DNA of 64,000 nucleotides from Terriglobia bacterium. Lineage in GTDB: Bacteria > Acidobacteriota > Terriglobia > Acidiferrales > UBA7541. The DNA is taken from contig JAIQEV010000014.1 of the NCBI GenBank assembly GCA_020073585.1, forward strand, positions 1 through 64,000, in the 5' to 3' direction. Of the stretch, positions 34,502 to 44,679 are shown one piece after another. Under the pieces are notes generated by a model, which was not told the DNA's origin, searched no databases, and was given only the letters and a program-made list of their open reading frames with translations. A program made the translations under genes and the position numbers. Every line of letters starts with the position of its first letter. Position 1 is the first letter of the stretch.

Positions 34502-34805
34502 GTGCGGCGGAGTCCCCCCAGTACCGATGGATCGCCGCCAGCATGCGCGAAATGCCAGGCCTTTGGAAACTGGCCGGAAGAACAGGTGTGGCCGGAGAGC
34601 GACCTCCACCTCCGGGAGTGCCGCAGCGCGAGGCCGGCGCAGCGGCAGCGCGGCAGGTTTGGGCTTGCGCGAAGAGGGGCATTCGGCGCACAGTACGTGA
34701 CTTGAACCGATTCAAAAGAAACGGCCGGAGGTTTCCGCGCGAGAGCCGGATGCGCGCGGCGCAACTCGCGGCAGCGCCGCGGCGAGCGACGCGGAAGAGA
34801 AAACC
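34502..34805 (+). other. Intergenic region between divergent GGDEF and permease genes
   Basis: About 300 bases without a gene. The only clear structure is the palindrome TTGAACCGATTCAA at 34702-34715, about 90 bases before the permease start. No good -35/-10 pair was found on either strand. Confidence 0.5.
34702..34715. promoter_or_regulatory. Candidate LacI-family operator upstream of the permease-lacI operon
   Basis: TTGAACCGATTCAA is a 14-base palindrome (12 of 14 symmetric) with a central CG, the form typical of LacI-family sites. It shares CGATTYAA and the outer TT/AA with the palindrome at 37306-37319 (10 of 14 identical). The regulator gene is two genes downstream, so autoregulation is likely. 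Confidence 0.5.
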
Positions 34806-36149
34806 ATGAGCACGGAGGCACAAAACAGCGGAGGCCCGCGCCTGCGGCGCACGCTCACGCTGGGGGACCTGATCCTCTACGGGGTGATCGTGATCCAGCC
34901 GGTGGCGCCGATGTCCGTCTTCGGGGTGCTGAGCGAGCGCGGGCGCGGCCACGTGGTCACCGCGCTGCTCATCGCCATGGTGGCCATGCTCTTCACCGGC
35001 ATCAGTTACGGGCGCATGGCGCGGGCCTATCCCAGCGCGGGCTCGGCCTTCACCTACGTGGCGCAGGAGATTCATCCCGGGGCGGGCTACGTCACCGGCT
35101 GGAGCATGGTGATGGACTACATGCTCAACCCGCTGATCTGCACGATTTGGTGCGCGCAACAGGCGCATCAGTTCGCGCCGGGCGTGCCGGTCTTCGCCTG
35201 GAAGATTTTCTTCGCCGCGGCCTTCACGCTGCTGAACATCCGCGGGGTCAAGACCTCCGCGCGCCTCAACGCCGGCATGGCCGCGGGAATGGGCGCGGTG
35301 ATCGCGGTGATCTTCGTGGCCGCGGCGCGCTACCTCTTCAGCCACCCGCACAGCGACCCGGCCTTTTTCACGCGGCCCTTCTACGACCCGCAGACCTTCA
35401 GTTACGGCGGCTTGTTCGGGTGCACTTCCATCGCCGTGCTCACCTACATCGGCTTCGACGGAATTTCCACGCTTTCCGAAGAGGCGGAAAATCCGCGGCG
35501 CAACATCTTGCTGGCCACGGTGCTCACCTGCGTGGTCATCGGCCTGCTTTCCGCCGTGGAAGTCTACGCGGCGCAACTGGTGTGGCCGGCCGCGCAGCCC
35601 TTTCCGGATGTGGACACGGCGTACGTGCACGTGGCGGGGCGCATGTGGGCGCCACTGTTCGGGGTGGTAGGCTTCACGCTGCTGCTGGCGAATTTCGGCT
35701 CGGGCATGGGAGCGCAACTGGGCGCGGCGCGGCTGCTCTACGGCATGGGGCGCAGCAACGCCCTGCCGAAATCGTTTTTCGGGGCGGTGGACGCCAAGCA
35801 CCGCGTCCCGCGGAACAACGTCTTCTTCATCGGCGCGATCGTGCTGCTCGGCTCCTTCGTGCTCTCCTACGGGCTGGGCGCGGAGATGCTCAATTTCGGC
35901 GCGCTGATCGCCTTCATGGGCGTCAACGCCGCGGCGTTTTTGCGCTATTACGTGCGCGAACCGGAAAAGAAGCTCACCCATCTGCTTCCGCCGGTGCTCG
36001 GCTTCCTCATCTGTCTGGCCTTGTGGGTGAACCTGAGCCGCCCGGCGATGATCGCGGGCTCGGTGTGGATGGGGCTGGGGATCGCCTTCGGCATCTGGAA
36101 GACACGCGGCTTCCGCAATCCGCTGTCATTCGAAATTCCGGAGGAGTAG
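34806..36149 (+). CDS. APC-superfamily amino acid/organocation permease
   Basis: 447 residues with about twelve transmembrane helices (LILYGVIVIQPVAPMSVFGV, HVVTALLIAMVAMLFTGISY, MGAVIAVIFVAAARYLF, LFGVVGFTLLLANFGSGMGA, AIVLLGSFVLSYGLG). SYGRMARAYPSAGSAFTY is the conserved loop of the amino acid-polyamine-organocation family. Substrate not predictable. It is followed after 23 bp by lacI and then by a TonB-dependent receptor, so it is probably the inner-membrane step of one uptake module. A candidate operator sits upstream. Confidence 0.88.
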   Translation: MSTEAQNSGGPRLRRTLTLGDLILYGVIVIQPVAPMSVFGVLSERGRGHVVTALLIAMVAMLFTGISYGRMARAYPSAGSAFTYVAQEIHPGAGYVTGWSMVMDYMLNPLICTIWCAQQAHQFAPGVPVFAWKIFFAAAFTLLNIRGVKTSARLNAGMAAGMGAVIAVIFVAAARYLFSHPHSDPAFFTRPFYDPQTFSYGGLFGCTSIAVLTYIGFDGISTLSEEAENPRRNILLATVLTCVVIGLLSAVEVYAAQLVWPAAQPFPDVDTAYVHVAGRMWAPLFGVVGFTLLLANFGSGMGAQLGAARLLYGMGRSNALPKSFFGAVDAKHRVPRNNVFFIGAIVLLGSFVLSYGLGAEMLNFGALIAFMGVNAAAFLRYYVREPEKKLTHLLPPVLGFLICLALWVNLSRPAMIAGSVWMGLGIAFGIWKTRGFRNPLSFEIPEE

Positions 36150-36172
36150 CGGCCCGAGCGAGGAGCACGCCG

Positions 36173-37264
36173 ATGAAACGAGGCAAAGCAAAATCGCAGG
36201 TGGTCACCATGCGCGATGTGGCCAAAGAGAGCGGCTTCTCTTCCGCCACCGTGTCCATCGTGCTCAACAACGCGCCGCTGGCCCGCTACATCGCGCCAGC
36301 CACGAAGGAACGCATCGAAAAAACGGCCAAGCGGCTCGGCTACCGCCCCAACGTCATGGCGCGTTTTCTGCGCAGCCAGCGCAGCCACACCGTCGGCGTC
36401 ATGTTCTTCGACGTCCTGGACCCCTTCTGCACGCCGACGCTGCGCGGCATCGAAAACGCGCTCTTTTCGACTTCCTGCCTGCCCTTCTTCGCCGACGCGC
36501 AAAACCAGCGCAACCGCTTCGAGCGCTACCTGGAGATGCTCCTGGAGCGCCACGTGGAAGCGCTGATCGTGGTGGCCAACTGGCTCTTCGTGGACATCAA
36601 TCTGCTGGCCGATCTCAGCAAGCGCAATATCCCAGTGGTGACCATCGGGTGGGAAGTGGCCAACGAGACGGTCAGCTCGGTGATGGTGGACAACGAGGCG
36701 GGGGCGCGGCTGGCGCTGGAGCATCTCTACCTGCTGGGGCACCGCAAGATCGCCTTCATCCGCGGCCCGAAGGCGATCATTGACAGCGCGCCGCGCTGGA
36801 AGGGCGTGCAGAAATTCGCGCAAGGGGCGGGGCTGGAGATCGATCCGGGGCTGGTCGCGGAGCTCCCCGATGTGTTCGACACCTACTCGGGGTTCGAAGC
36901 CGGCTACCGCCTGACGCAGGAGCTGCTGGGGCGCAAGAAGCGCTTTACGGCGGTGCTGGCCTTCGACGACCTGACGGCGTTCGGGGCGTTGCGCGCGCTG
37001 ACCAAAGCGGGGATAAAAGTGCCGGAGCAGTGCTCGGTCATCGGCTTCGACGACATCGCGCCGGCGGCGCTGGCGGCCCCTGCGCTGACCACCGTGCGCC
37101 AGCCGCTGGAGGCCATGGGGGCGCTGGCGGTGAGCATCGTGATGGACGGGATCAACGCCGCGACGGAAAAGCGGGCGGCCCCGGTGGTGCACCGGCGCAG
37201 CACGCCGGAGCTGGTGGTGCGGGAGTCCACGCGGCCGGCGGCGGGGCGCGGCAGCGGGGATTAG
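36173..37264 (+). CDS. LacI-family transcriptional regulator
   Basis: 363 residues. N-terminal helix-turn-helix and hinge helix of LacI/GalR proteins (VTMRDVAKESGFSSATVSIV, then LGYRPNVMARFLRSQ) at about 10-65, followed by a periplasmic-binding-protein-like ligand domain (VGVMFFDVLDPFCTPTLRGI, ALEHLYLLGHRKIAFIRGP, CSVIGFDDIAPA). The ligand is unknown. ATG 36173 follows AGGAG. It is likely co-transcribed with the permease and lies just upstream of the receptor gene; two similar CG-centred palindromes suggest it controls both. Confidence 0.9.
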   Translation: MKRGKAKSQVVTMRDVAKESGFSSATVSIVLNNAPLARYIAPATKERIEKTAKRLGYRPNVMARFLRSQRSHTVGVMFFDVLDPFCTPTLRGIENALFSTSCLPFFADAQNQRNRFERYLEMLLERHVEALIVVANWLFVDINLLADLSKRNIPVVTIGWEVANETVSSVMVDNEAGARLALEHLYLLGHRKIAFIRGPKAIIDSAPRWKGVQKFAQGAGLEIDPGLVAELPDVFDTYSGFEAGYRLTQELLGRKKRFTAVLAFDDLTAFGALRALTKAGIKVPEQCSVIGFDDIAPAALAAPALTTVRQPLEAMGALAVSIVMDGINAATEKRAAPVVHRRSTPELVVRESTRPAAGRGSGD

Positions 37265-37281
37265 CGGGGGCGTTTTTTTGC

Positions 37282-37309
37282 TTGACAGCGGGAGCTTCTC
37301 TAGTATTAA
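37282..37309 (+). promoter_or_regulatory. Probable sigma-70 promoter of TonB-dependent receptor 2
   Basis: TTGACA (37282-37287), 16-base spacer, TATTAA (37304-37309). The -10 overlaps the palindrome at 37306-37319, so a bound repressor would block it. Confidence 0.55.
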
Positions 37310-37319
37310 TTCGATTTAA
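37306..37319. promoter_or_regulatory. Candidate LacI-family operator at the receptor promoter
   Basis: TTAATTCGATTTAA, 12 of 14 symmetric with central CG, overlaps the -10 box and likely start point of the receptor gene. See the related site at 34702-34715. Confidence 0.5.
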
Positions 37320-37460
37320 AGTTTTCACTTCCCTGGGGGTCGAGGGCAGGTTCGGGGTCCGGAAAAACGGGACAAGGGCGGCCGGGGCCGGGATGCGCGG
37401 CGGCGGCCGGCGGGACACCACGAACTGCAACCATCGAAGATTCTACTGAGGGAGATCTCC

Positions 37461-40400
37461 GTGCGCAGCAATCACAAAACAATCGCTTTTCTTTTGGCGG
37501 CTTTGCTCCTGGGTTTCTCGCGCGGCCTTCCGGCGCAGGAAATTACCGGCACACTCTCCGGGACGGTGACGGACACCAGCGGCGCCATCGTGCCGGACGC
37601 CACGGTCATCGTGGTGCGCACCGAGACGGGAGCCGTGCGCCAGACGACCACGTCCAGCGCGGGCATCTTCTTCTTCAACAGCCTGCCGATCGGCTCCTAC
37701 CGGATGAGCGTGGAAAAGGCCGGGTTCAAGAAGTACGAGGCCTCGGGAATCGAGCTGCACGTCAATGACAAGCTGGATCTGCCGGTGCAACTGACCGTGG
37801 GGGAGATCGCCGAGAAGGTGACGGTCACGCTCGAAGCGCCGCTGCTGCAGACGGAATCGGCGGAGCTGGCCTCGCTGGTCAGCTCCAAGCAGATCCTGGA
37901 TCTGCCGCTGAACGGGCGGGACTTCAACCAACTGGTGGACCTGGTGCCGGGCGTCGCGCCGGATAACGGGCGGGTCAACGGCGGCGTGGGCCTGTTCAGC
38001 GACACTTCGGTGTCCGTGAGCGGCTCGCAGTCGAACTCCAATCTCTTTCTGGTGGACGGCGAATACAACCTGGACAGCGGGGGAAACGGCAACCTGCTGG
38101 TCACTCCGTCGGTGGATTCCATCGAGGAGTTCAAGATTCTGCGCAATGATTACAGCGCGGAATTCGGCGGGGCCACCGGCGGGGTGATCAACGTAGTCAC
38201 CAAGTCCGGCGGATCGAATTTTCACGGCACGGTGTACGACTTCGTGCGCAACGACAAGCTGGACGCGACCGACACGTTCCTGAACGCCAGCGGGCAGCAG
38301 AAGAGCAAGCTGCGCCAGAACGATTACGGGTTCACGGGCGGCGGTCCTTTCTGGATTCCGGGCGTCTATAACACGAAGCGCACCAGCGATTTCTTCTTCG
38401 TCTCCATGGAATGGCGGCACGAGAGCCGCGGCAACGTCGTTACCGACACGGTGCCCACGCTGCGCCAACGGCAGGGCATTCTGGACCCGGCCTGCGCGGT
38501 GACGCCGCCCGCGCCGTGCACGATACAGCCCGCCGATCCGCAGGAACTCGTCCTCACCGAGCCGAATATCGCCGCTGGCCTGATCGATCCCAATGCCGCA
38601 GCCTTTCTCCAGCGCTATCCGCTGCCCAACGCGAATATTGCGGGCGGGTTCAACTTCATCGCCAGCCCGCCGCGCGTCAATACCGACATGACGCAGCTCT
38701 ATCGCTGGGACCACAGCTTCGGCAGCCGCTATGTTTTCGCCGCGCGGTACATCGGGATGACGCAGTCCCTGAACGGAATCAACTGCGACTTGTTCGGCGC
38801 CTGCGACAATTTCCCTTCGGTGAACACGGACTGGACCTGGAAGGGCAAGAGCGCGATCGTGAAGCTCACCGCACAGCTCACCTCGCGGCTGATCAACGAC
38901 TTCCAGTTCGGCTACTCCAGCAACGAGCTGGGCTACGTGACCGGGGCCACGTCCGATCCGGCAATCGCGGGGCGCGCGGGTTTTACCTACACGGAGCTCT
39001 TCCCGGAAACCAGCGGTTCGTTCCCGGCGCTGAACGGCGTAAACGGCTTCGGGGCGATCGGCAACGGCGCTCCCTTCCATAACCGCACCGACAATTTCCA
39101 GTACAAGGACGACCTGGCCTATACCACCGGCAAGCACAACTTCAAGTTCGGCGGCTTCCTGCGCTTCAACCGCAAAACGGAGCCGGCCAACGGCGGGTCC
39201 AACTACACCGCCGGGACGTTCACGTTCGACACCTTCGAGAACTTCCTGCTGGGAAACTTCACCAATTACAACGAGGAACAGACGCAGAACAACGTCTACG
39301 ACCGCGAGCGCGATTACGCGTTTTACGCCAATGACACCTGGAAGCTCCGGCCGAACCTGACGCTGAGCCTGGGCCTGCGCTACCAGGTGCTGGCGCAGAT
39401 TTTTTCCGCGACCAACAACATCTCCAACTTCCGCGTCAGCGCCTACAACCCGGGCAACTGCTCGGTGGCCGCGTTCGATGCCGCGGGCAACGTGGATCCC
39501 ACGCTGTGCAGCGTGACCAACGGCATCGTGGTGCCGGGAACGGGCGGCGTCTCGCGCTCCACTCTGCCCAGCCACTACAACGACTGGGAGCCGCGCCTGG
39601 GCCTGGCCTGGCAGCCGGGCGCGGTGAAGAATCTCGTGGTGCGCGCCGGCCTGGGGATCTTCGCGGGCCGCGATGCGCTTTCGCAGACCAGCTCCCTCGG
39701 GCGGCAACTGCCCAATGACATCGTGGCCAACATCTCCGGCGGGAGCTTTTCTTCCCTGGCGGCGTTCAATTTTTCCTTGCCGCAGCCTCCGGCGTTTCTT
39801 TTTGCGCTGGCGGATCCCTACGACAGCCCGACCACCTATCAATACAATCTCGGCGCGCAGTACCAGCTCGGGAGCAAAACGGTTTTTGACGTTTCCTACG
39901 TGGGCAATCACGGCATCCACCTGGGCCGCAACCGCAACATCAATCAGGTGCCGGACGCCAGCCGCCTGAACGTTCTGAACGGCGTTGTGCTGCCCGACAC
40001 CGTGCGGCCGTTCCTGGGCTACAACGTGATCAACTACAACGAGCGGGCGGGCGTCAGCCGTTACAACTCGCTGCAGATCAGCGTGGATCGGCGGCTTGCG
40101 CACGGCTTCCAGATTCAGGGCTCCTACACGTACAGCCGCAACATCACCAACACGGCCAACCAGGACACCGAGGCGGCTTTCGCCCCGGTGCAGAACGCCT
40201 TCAACACCGCCGGGGAAAAGGGGCTGGCCAACCAGGACACCCCGCACTCCCTGAGCATCAACTACAGCTGGGAGCTGCCGTTCTTCGCGCAGACGCACGG
40301 CATCGCGCGCCAGGCGCTGCAAGGCTGGAAGTTCGTGGGCATCGCCACCTTCCGCTCCGGCACCCCCACCAACATCTGTCTGTCGCAGGACGTGGCCGGC

Positions 40401-40847
40401 ACGGGAACCGGCGGCGGAGCCTACGAATGCCAGCGGCCGGACCTGATCGCCAACCCCAACCTGGACAAGGGCGCCCGGACGCTGGCGCACTATTTCAATA
40501 CCGACGCATTCGTGCAGCCCGCCGCCGGAGCGTTCGGCAATGCGGGGCGCAACGTGCTGCGCCAGCCGGGCGTCAACAACTGGGACCTTTCCATCTTCAA
40601 GGCCTTTGAGTTTCCGTGGTTCGGCAAGCACCAGGGCTGGGCCGCGGCCGAAACGGCCAAGCTGGAGTTCCGCGGCGAACTCTTCAACGCCTTCAACCAT
40701 GCGCAGTACAACAGCCTGGATACCAGCTTCGTGGTCGCCGATCCCATCAACGGCGCGGGATCGAAAAGCGCCAGTCCCACCTTTGGCGCCGTGACCGGAG
40801 ACCGCGGGCCGCGGGAAATCCAGTTCGCGCTTAAGCTGATCTTCTAG
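37461..40847 (+). CDS. TonB-dependent receptor, Oar-like, in a LacI-controlled uptake module
   Basis: 1128 residues. Signal peptide (IAFLLAALLLGFSRGLPAQ), carboxypeptidase-regulatory-like domain about 30-110 (GTLSGTVTDTSGAIVPDATV, SAGIFFFNSLPIGSYRMSV), plug about 130-250 (LDLPLNGRDFNQLVDLVPGV, GGATGGVINVVTKSGGSNFH), then an outer-membrane barrel ending REIQFALKLIF with a terminal Phe. GTG start at 37461 after GGGAGAT. It differs from receptor 1 in sequence but shares its architecture. Next to the LacI regulator and the permease, so presumably imports a substrate of that module. Confidence 0.88.
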   Translation: MRSNHKTIAFLLAALLLGFSRGLPAQEITGTLSGTVTDTSGAIVPDATVIVVRTETGAVRQTTTSSAGIFFFNSLPIGSYRMSVEKAGFKKYEASGIELHVNDKLDLPVQLTVGEIAEKVTVTLEAPLLQTESAELASLVSSKQILDLPLNGRDFNQLVDLVPGVAPDNGRVNGGVGLFSDTSVSVSGSQSNSNLFLVDGEYNLDSGGNGNLLVTPSVDSIEEFKILRNDYSAEFGGATGGVINVVTKSGGSNFHGTVYDFVRNDKLDATDTFLNASGQQKSKLRQNDYGFTGGGPFWIPGVYNTKRTSDFFFVSMEWRHESRGNVVTDTVPTLRQRQGILDPACAVTPPAPCTIQPADPQELVLTEPNIAAGLIDPNAAAFLQRYPLPNANIAGGFNFIASPPRVNTDMTQLYRWDHSFGSRYVFAARYIGMTQSLNGINCDLFGACDNFPSVNTDWTWKGKSAIVKLTAQLTSRLINDFQFGYSSNELGYVTGATSDPAIAGRAGFTYTELFPETSGSFPALNGVNGFGAIGNGAPFHNRTDNFQYKDDLAYTTGKHNFKFGGFLRFNRKTEPANGGSNYTAGTFTFDTFENFLLGNFTNYNEEQTQNNVYDRERDYAFYANDTWKLRPNLTLSLGLRYQVLAQIFSATNNISNFRVSAYNPGNCSVAAFDAAGNVDPTLCSVTNGIVVPGTGGVSRSTLPSHYNDWEPRLGLAWQPGAVKNLVVRAGLGIFAGRDALSQTSSLGRQLPNDIVANISGGSFSSLAAFNFSLPQPPAFLFALADPYDSPTTYQYNLGAQYQLGSKTVFDVSYVGNHGIHLGRNRNINQVPDASRLNVLNGVVLPDTVRPFLGYNVINYNERAGVSRYNSLQISVDRRLAHGFQIQGSYTYSRNITNTANQDTEAAFAPVQNAFNTAGEKGLANQDTPHSLSINYSWELPFFAQTHGIARQALQGWKFVGIATFRSGTPTNICLSQDVAGTGTGGGAYECQRPDLIANPNLDKGARTLAHYFNTDAFVQPAAGAFGNAGRNVLRQPGVNNWDLSIFKAFEFPWFGKHQGWAAAETAKLEFRGELFNAFNHAQYNSLDTSFVVADPINGAGSKSASPTFGAVTGDRGPREIQFALKLIF

Positions 40848-40867
40848 GCGGCTTCCGGAAAGACAGG

Positions 40868-40906
40868 GCAGCCGGGCGGTGCTTCCGTCCGGCTGCTTTT
40901 CTTTTG
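40868..40906 (+). terminator. Terminator of TonB-dependent receptor 2
   Basis: GCAGCCGG (40868-40875) pairs with CCGGCTGC (40889-40896) and is followed by TTTTCTTTT. It lies 20 bases after the receptor stop. Confidence 0.85.
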
Positions 40907-41078
40907 TGGGGGTGCGGATGCGGCGATCCACGCGCCGTGGCCGGGGTGACGATGCAGCCGTCCACGGCGGCCAGTGCGGATTGCGCAGAAACCTTCGCTG
41001 GCATTTCCGAGAGATTTTGAGTATGACGGAAGCTCGCTTCCGGCGCTCGTTAGCGGCCGGAGGCGCGGCAGTCTCAGG

Positions 41079-42590
<1,512 letters not shown>

Positions 42591-42609
42591 TGCGAGGAGG
42601 AGCAGAGCG

Positions 42610-43338
42610 ATGACATCCCCGTTGGTGGGCGAATTCCTGGGCACCATGATGCTGATACTGCTGGGCGACGGCGCGGTGGCCGGCGTGCTGCTGAAGCGCT
42701 CGAAAGGGGAAGGCGCGGGGTGGATGGTGATCACCACCGGATGGGCGCTGGCGGTCATGACCGGCGTTTTTACGGCCATCGCTTGCGGCAGCGCCGACGC
42801 CCACCTGAACCCCGCGGTGACCCTGGGCATGGCCGTACGCTCCGGCAATTTTGCGAAGTGCGCGCCGTATCTTGCGGCGCAGATGCTCGGCGCGCTGGCG
42901 GGCAGCGCCCTGGTGTGGCTGCACTATCTTCCGCACTGGAAGGAGACGCCGGATGCCGAACTGAAGCGGGCCTGCTTCTGCACCGTGCCGGCGATCCGCA
43001 GCTTCGCGGCGAATCTAGGGAGCGAAATCATCGCCACGTTTGTCCTGGTATTCGTGGTGGGCGCTATCTTTTCGAAGGCCGTTGCCGGGACGGGACCCGC
43101 CGCGGGACTCGGGCCGTATCTGGTGGGCAGCCTGGTGTGGGGCATCGGACTCTCGCTCGGGGGAACGACGGGCTACGCCATCAATCCCGCGCGCGATTTC
43201 GGGCCGCGCCTGGCGCACGCGCTTCTGCCCATCGCCGGCAAGGGCGGCTCGGACTGGGGCTATGCGCCGGTGCCGGTGCTGGGCCCACTGGTGGGCGGAG
43301 CGCTGGCCGGCGCGCTGATGCGCTGGCTTGCGTTCTGA
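42610..43338 (+). CDS. glpF: Glycerol facilitator (aquaglyceroporin)
   Basis: 242 residues with six helices and the two pore NPA motifs, HLNPAVTLG and AINPARDFGPRL. Asp after the second NPAR is characteristic of glycerol facilitators rather than water-only channels. It passes glycerol across the inner membrane for trapping by the upstream kinase; AGGAGGAGCAG precedes the start. It converges with the first Rrf2 gene. Confidence 0.93.
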   Translation: MTSPLVGEFLGTMMLILLGDGAVAGVLLKRSKGEGAGWMVITTGWALAVMTGVFTAIACGSADAHLNPAVTLGMAVRSGNFAKCAPYLAAQMLGALAGSALVWLHYLPHWKETPDAELKRACFCTVPAIRSFAANLGSEIIATFVLVFVVGAIFSKAVAGTGPAAGLGPYLVGSLVWGIGLSLGGTTGYAINPARDFGPRLAHALLPIAGKGGSDWGYAPVPVLGPLVGGALAGALMRWLAF

Positions 43339-43400
43339 ATACAAGTCGCGAGGGGGCTGGGCGGAGGAGGATGCGCCGCGAACGACAACGAGGTACAGGG

Positions 43401-43850
43401 TCAGGTTCGCGAGGTCTTCTTCAGGTCCCGCAGCAATTCCTTCTTGCGCTTCACGGTGCGCGCCATCACATCCAGGGTGGTGTCCTGGAGATACTGCAGA
43501 AAACCCGCGCGCAAATCCTTCCACTGGTCGTGCAGCGGGCAGGGGGAGTCGTCCGAACAGCGCTCGAGGCCCACGGCGCAATCCTGAAACTGATCGAGAC
43601 CGTCGGTTGCGGCCACGACGTCACGCAGGGTGATGAGCTCCGCGCCGCGCGCTAGCTGGAAGCCGCCGCCGGGCCCGCGCCGCGACTTGAGCAGCCCCTT
43701 GCGCACCAGTTCCTGCAGAATCTTGCTCAGCACCGGGGCCGGGAGGTTTTCCGCCGCGGCAATCTCATCGGCCCGGGCCGTGCCGTCCTTGGCAGACGCC
43801 AGATTGGAGAGGGCGCGGATTGCATACTCGCACGGTTTTGAATAGATCAT
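43401..43850 (-). CDS. Rrf2-family transcriptional regulator with three-cysteine cluster site
   Basis: 149 residues. Winged helix N-terminus (MIYSKPCEYAIRALSNLA, LSKILQELVRKGLLKSRRGP, GGGFQLARG) followed by the cluster-binding block CAVGLERCSDDSPCPLHDQW (C-X6-C-X5-C). Rrf2 proteins of this type bind an iron-sulfur cluster and sense redox state, NO or cluster supply. Divergent from a second Rrf2 gene with the same spacing, 204 bp apart. Confidence 0.88.
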   Translation of the reverse strand: MIYSKPCEYAIRALSNLASAKDGTARADEIAAAENLPAPVLSKILQELVRKGLLKSRRGPGGGFQLARGAELITLRDVVAATDGLDQFQDCAVGLERCSDDSPCPLHDQWKDLRAGFLQYLQDTTLDVMARTVKRKKELLRDLKKTSRT

Positions 43851-44027
43851 GAGTGAGATCTCGCTGGGGATTATTGCCTACCCACCGCAGCGCGTCAATA
43901 AGCCTTTAACTGCGCTTCTGGTCATTACTTTGCAACTATCTTTGGAGTCGTCCCGGAAAACCAGAGCTTGCTGCAGGCCAGACGCAGATTTGGACTTGAC
44001 ATCCAGGCTATTTCGGAATACACACTC

Positions 44028-44033
44028 TATAAT
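44028..44033 (+). promoter_or_regulatory. -10 box (TATAAT) upstream of the second Rrf2 gene
   Basis: A consensus TATAAT 21 bases before the ATG. The TTGACA at 43996-44001 is 26 bases away, too far for a normal -35. An inverted AATAC/GTATT pair brackets the box and could be the binding site of one of the two Rrf2 proteins. Confidence 0.35.
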
Positions 44034-44054
44034 TCGTATTTAAAGGCGTTTCGT

Positions 44055-44543
44055 ATGGTTTTCCAACACGCTTCGGAACTCGCGGTCCGGGCCACCCAGT
44101 TTCTCGCCAAACAGGCTCCCGGAAAACTGACCCCCGCGCATGAGATCGCCGCGAAGGTCGGGGTATCCGAAGCCTACCTGGCGAAGATCCTGCAACGCCT
44201 GACCAGCGCCGGATTGGTGCGCTCCTTCCGCGGCCCCGGTAAGGGCATGGAGCTGGGCCGCGCGCCAGAGGCGATCACCCTTGCCGACCTGGTGCGCGCC
44301 GCGGAAGGTTCGGGGCTCTCGGACAAATGCATTTTTGGACTGGAAGAGTGCTCGCCCGGGCATCCCTGCCCCCTGCACAATGACTGGCTTCCCCTGCGCA
44401 CGGCCATTTTCGACCTCATGGAGAAGACGACCCTTGCAGACTTAGTTCGCGCCGCACCCGAATGGCCGGAGACAAAAGAGTCCCCGTTGCCCGGGATTGC
44501 GGCTGCTGCCGCAGCGCCCGACACCCAGAGAAAAAAGAAATAA
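44055..44543 (+). CDS. Rrf2-family transcriptional regulator
   Basis: 162 residues. N-terminal winged helix (MVFQHASELAVRATQFLA, VSEAYLAKILQRLTSAGLV, SFRGPGKGMELGR) and the cluster-binding block CIFGLEECSPGHPCPLHNDW (C-X6-C-X5-C, same spacing as its divergent neighbour). The C-terminal tail is Ala/Lys-rich. ATG 44055 was chosen because the family begins M-x-F/Y-x-x-x-x-E-x-A. It lies 136 bp upstream of the multihaem cytochrome gene and in the same direction, so control of that gene is likely. Confidence 0.88.
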   Translation: MVFQHASELAVRATQFLAKQAPGKLTPAHEIAAKVGVSEAYLAKILQRLTSAGLVRSFRGPGKGMELGRAPEAITLADLVRAAEGSGLSDKCIFGLEECSPGHPCPLHNDWLPLRTAIFDLMEKTTLADLVRAAPEWPETKESPLPGIAAAAAAPDTQRKKK

Positions 44544-44598
44544 CCCTCCAGCATTGACGATTTCCGCTGGCCGTTCTTGCGATGCAGATCCTTTCCGA

Positions 44599-44627
44599 TT
44601 GACTTCATCCACTAAAATTCAGAAAAT
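44599..44627 (+). promoter_or_regulatory. Possible promoter of the multihaem cytochrome gene
   Basis: TTGACT (44599-44604), 17-base spacer, GAAAAT (44622-44627); the -10 is a 4-of-6 match. About 50 bases upstream of the start. Confidence 0.35.
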
Positions 44628-44679
44628 CCCCTGTCTCTCGGTAACAAGGTAAAGAATCATCGCCTTCGAACGGGTCCAG

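Noticed and set aside
43996..44001. TTGACA as -35 of the TATAAT at 44028
   Set aside because: The spacing is 26 bases, outside the workable range for sigma-70.
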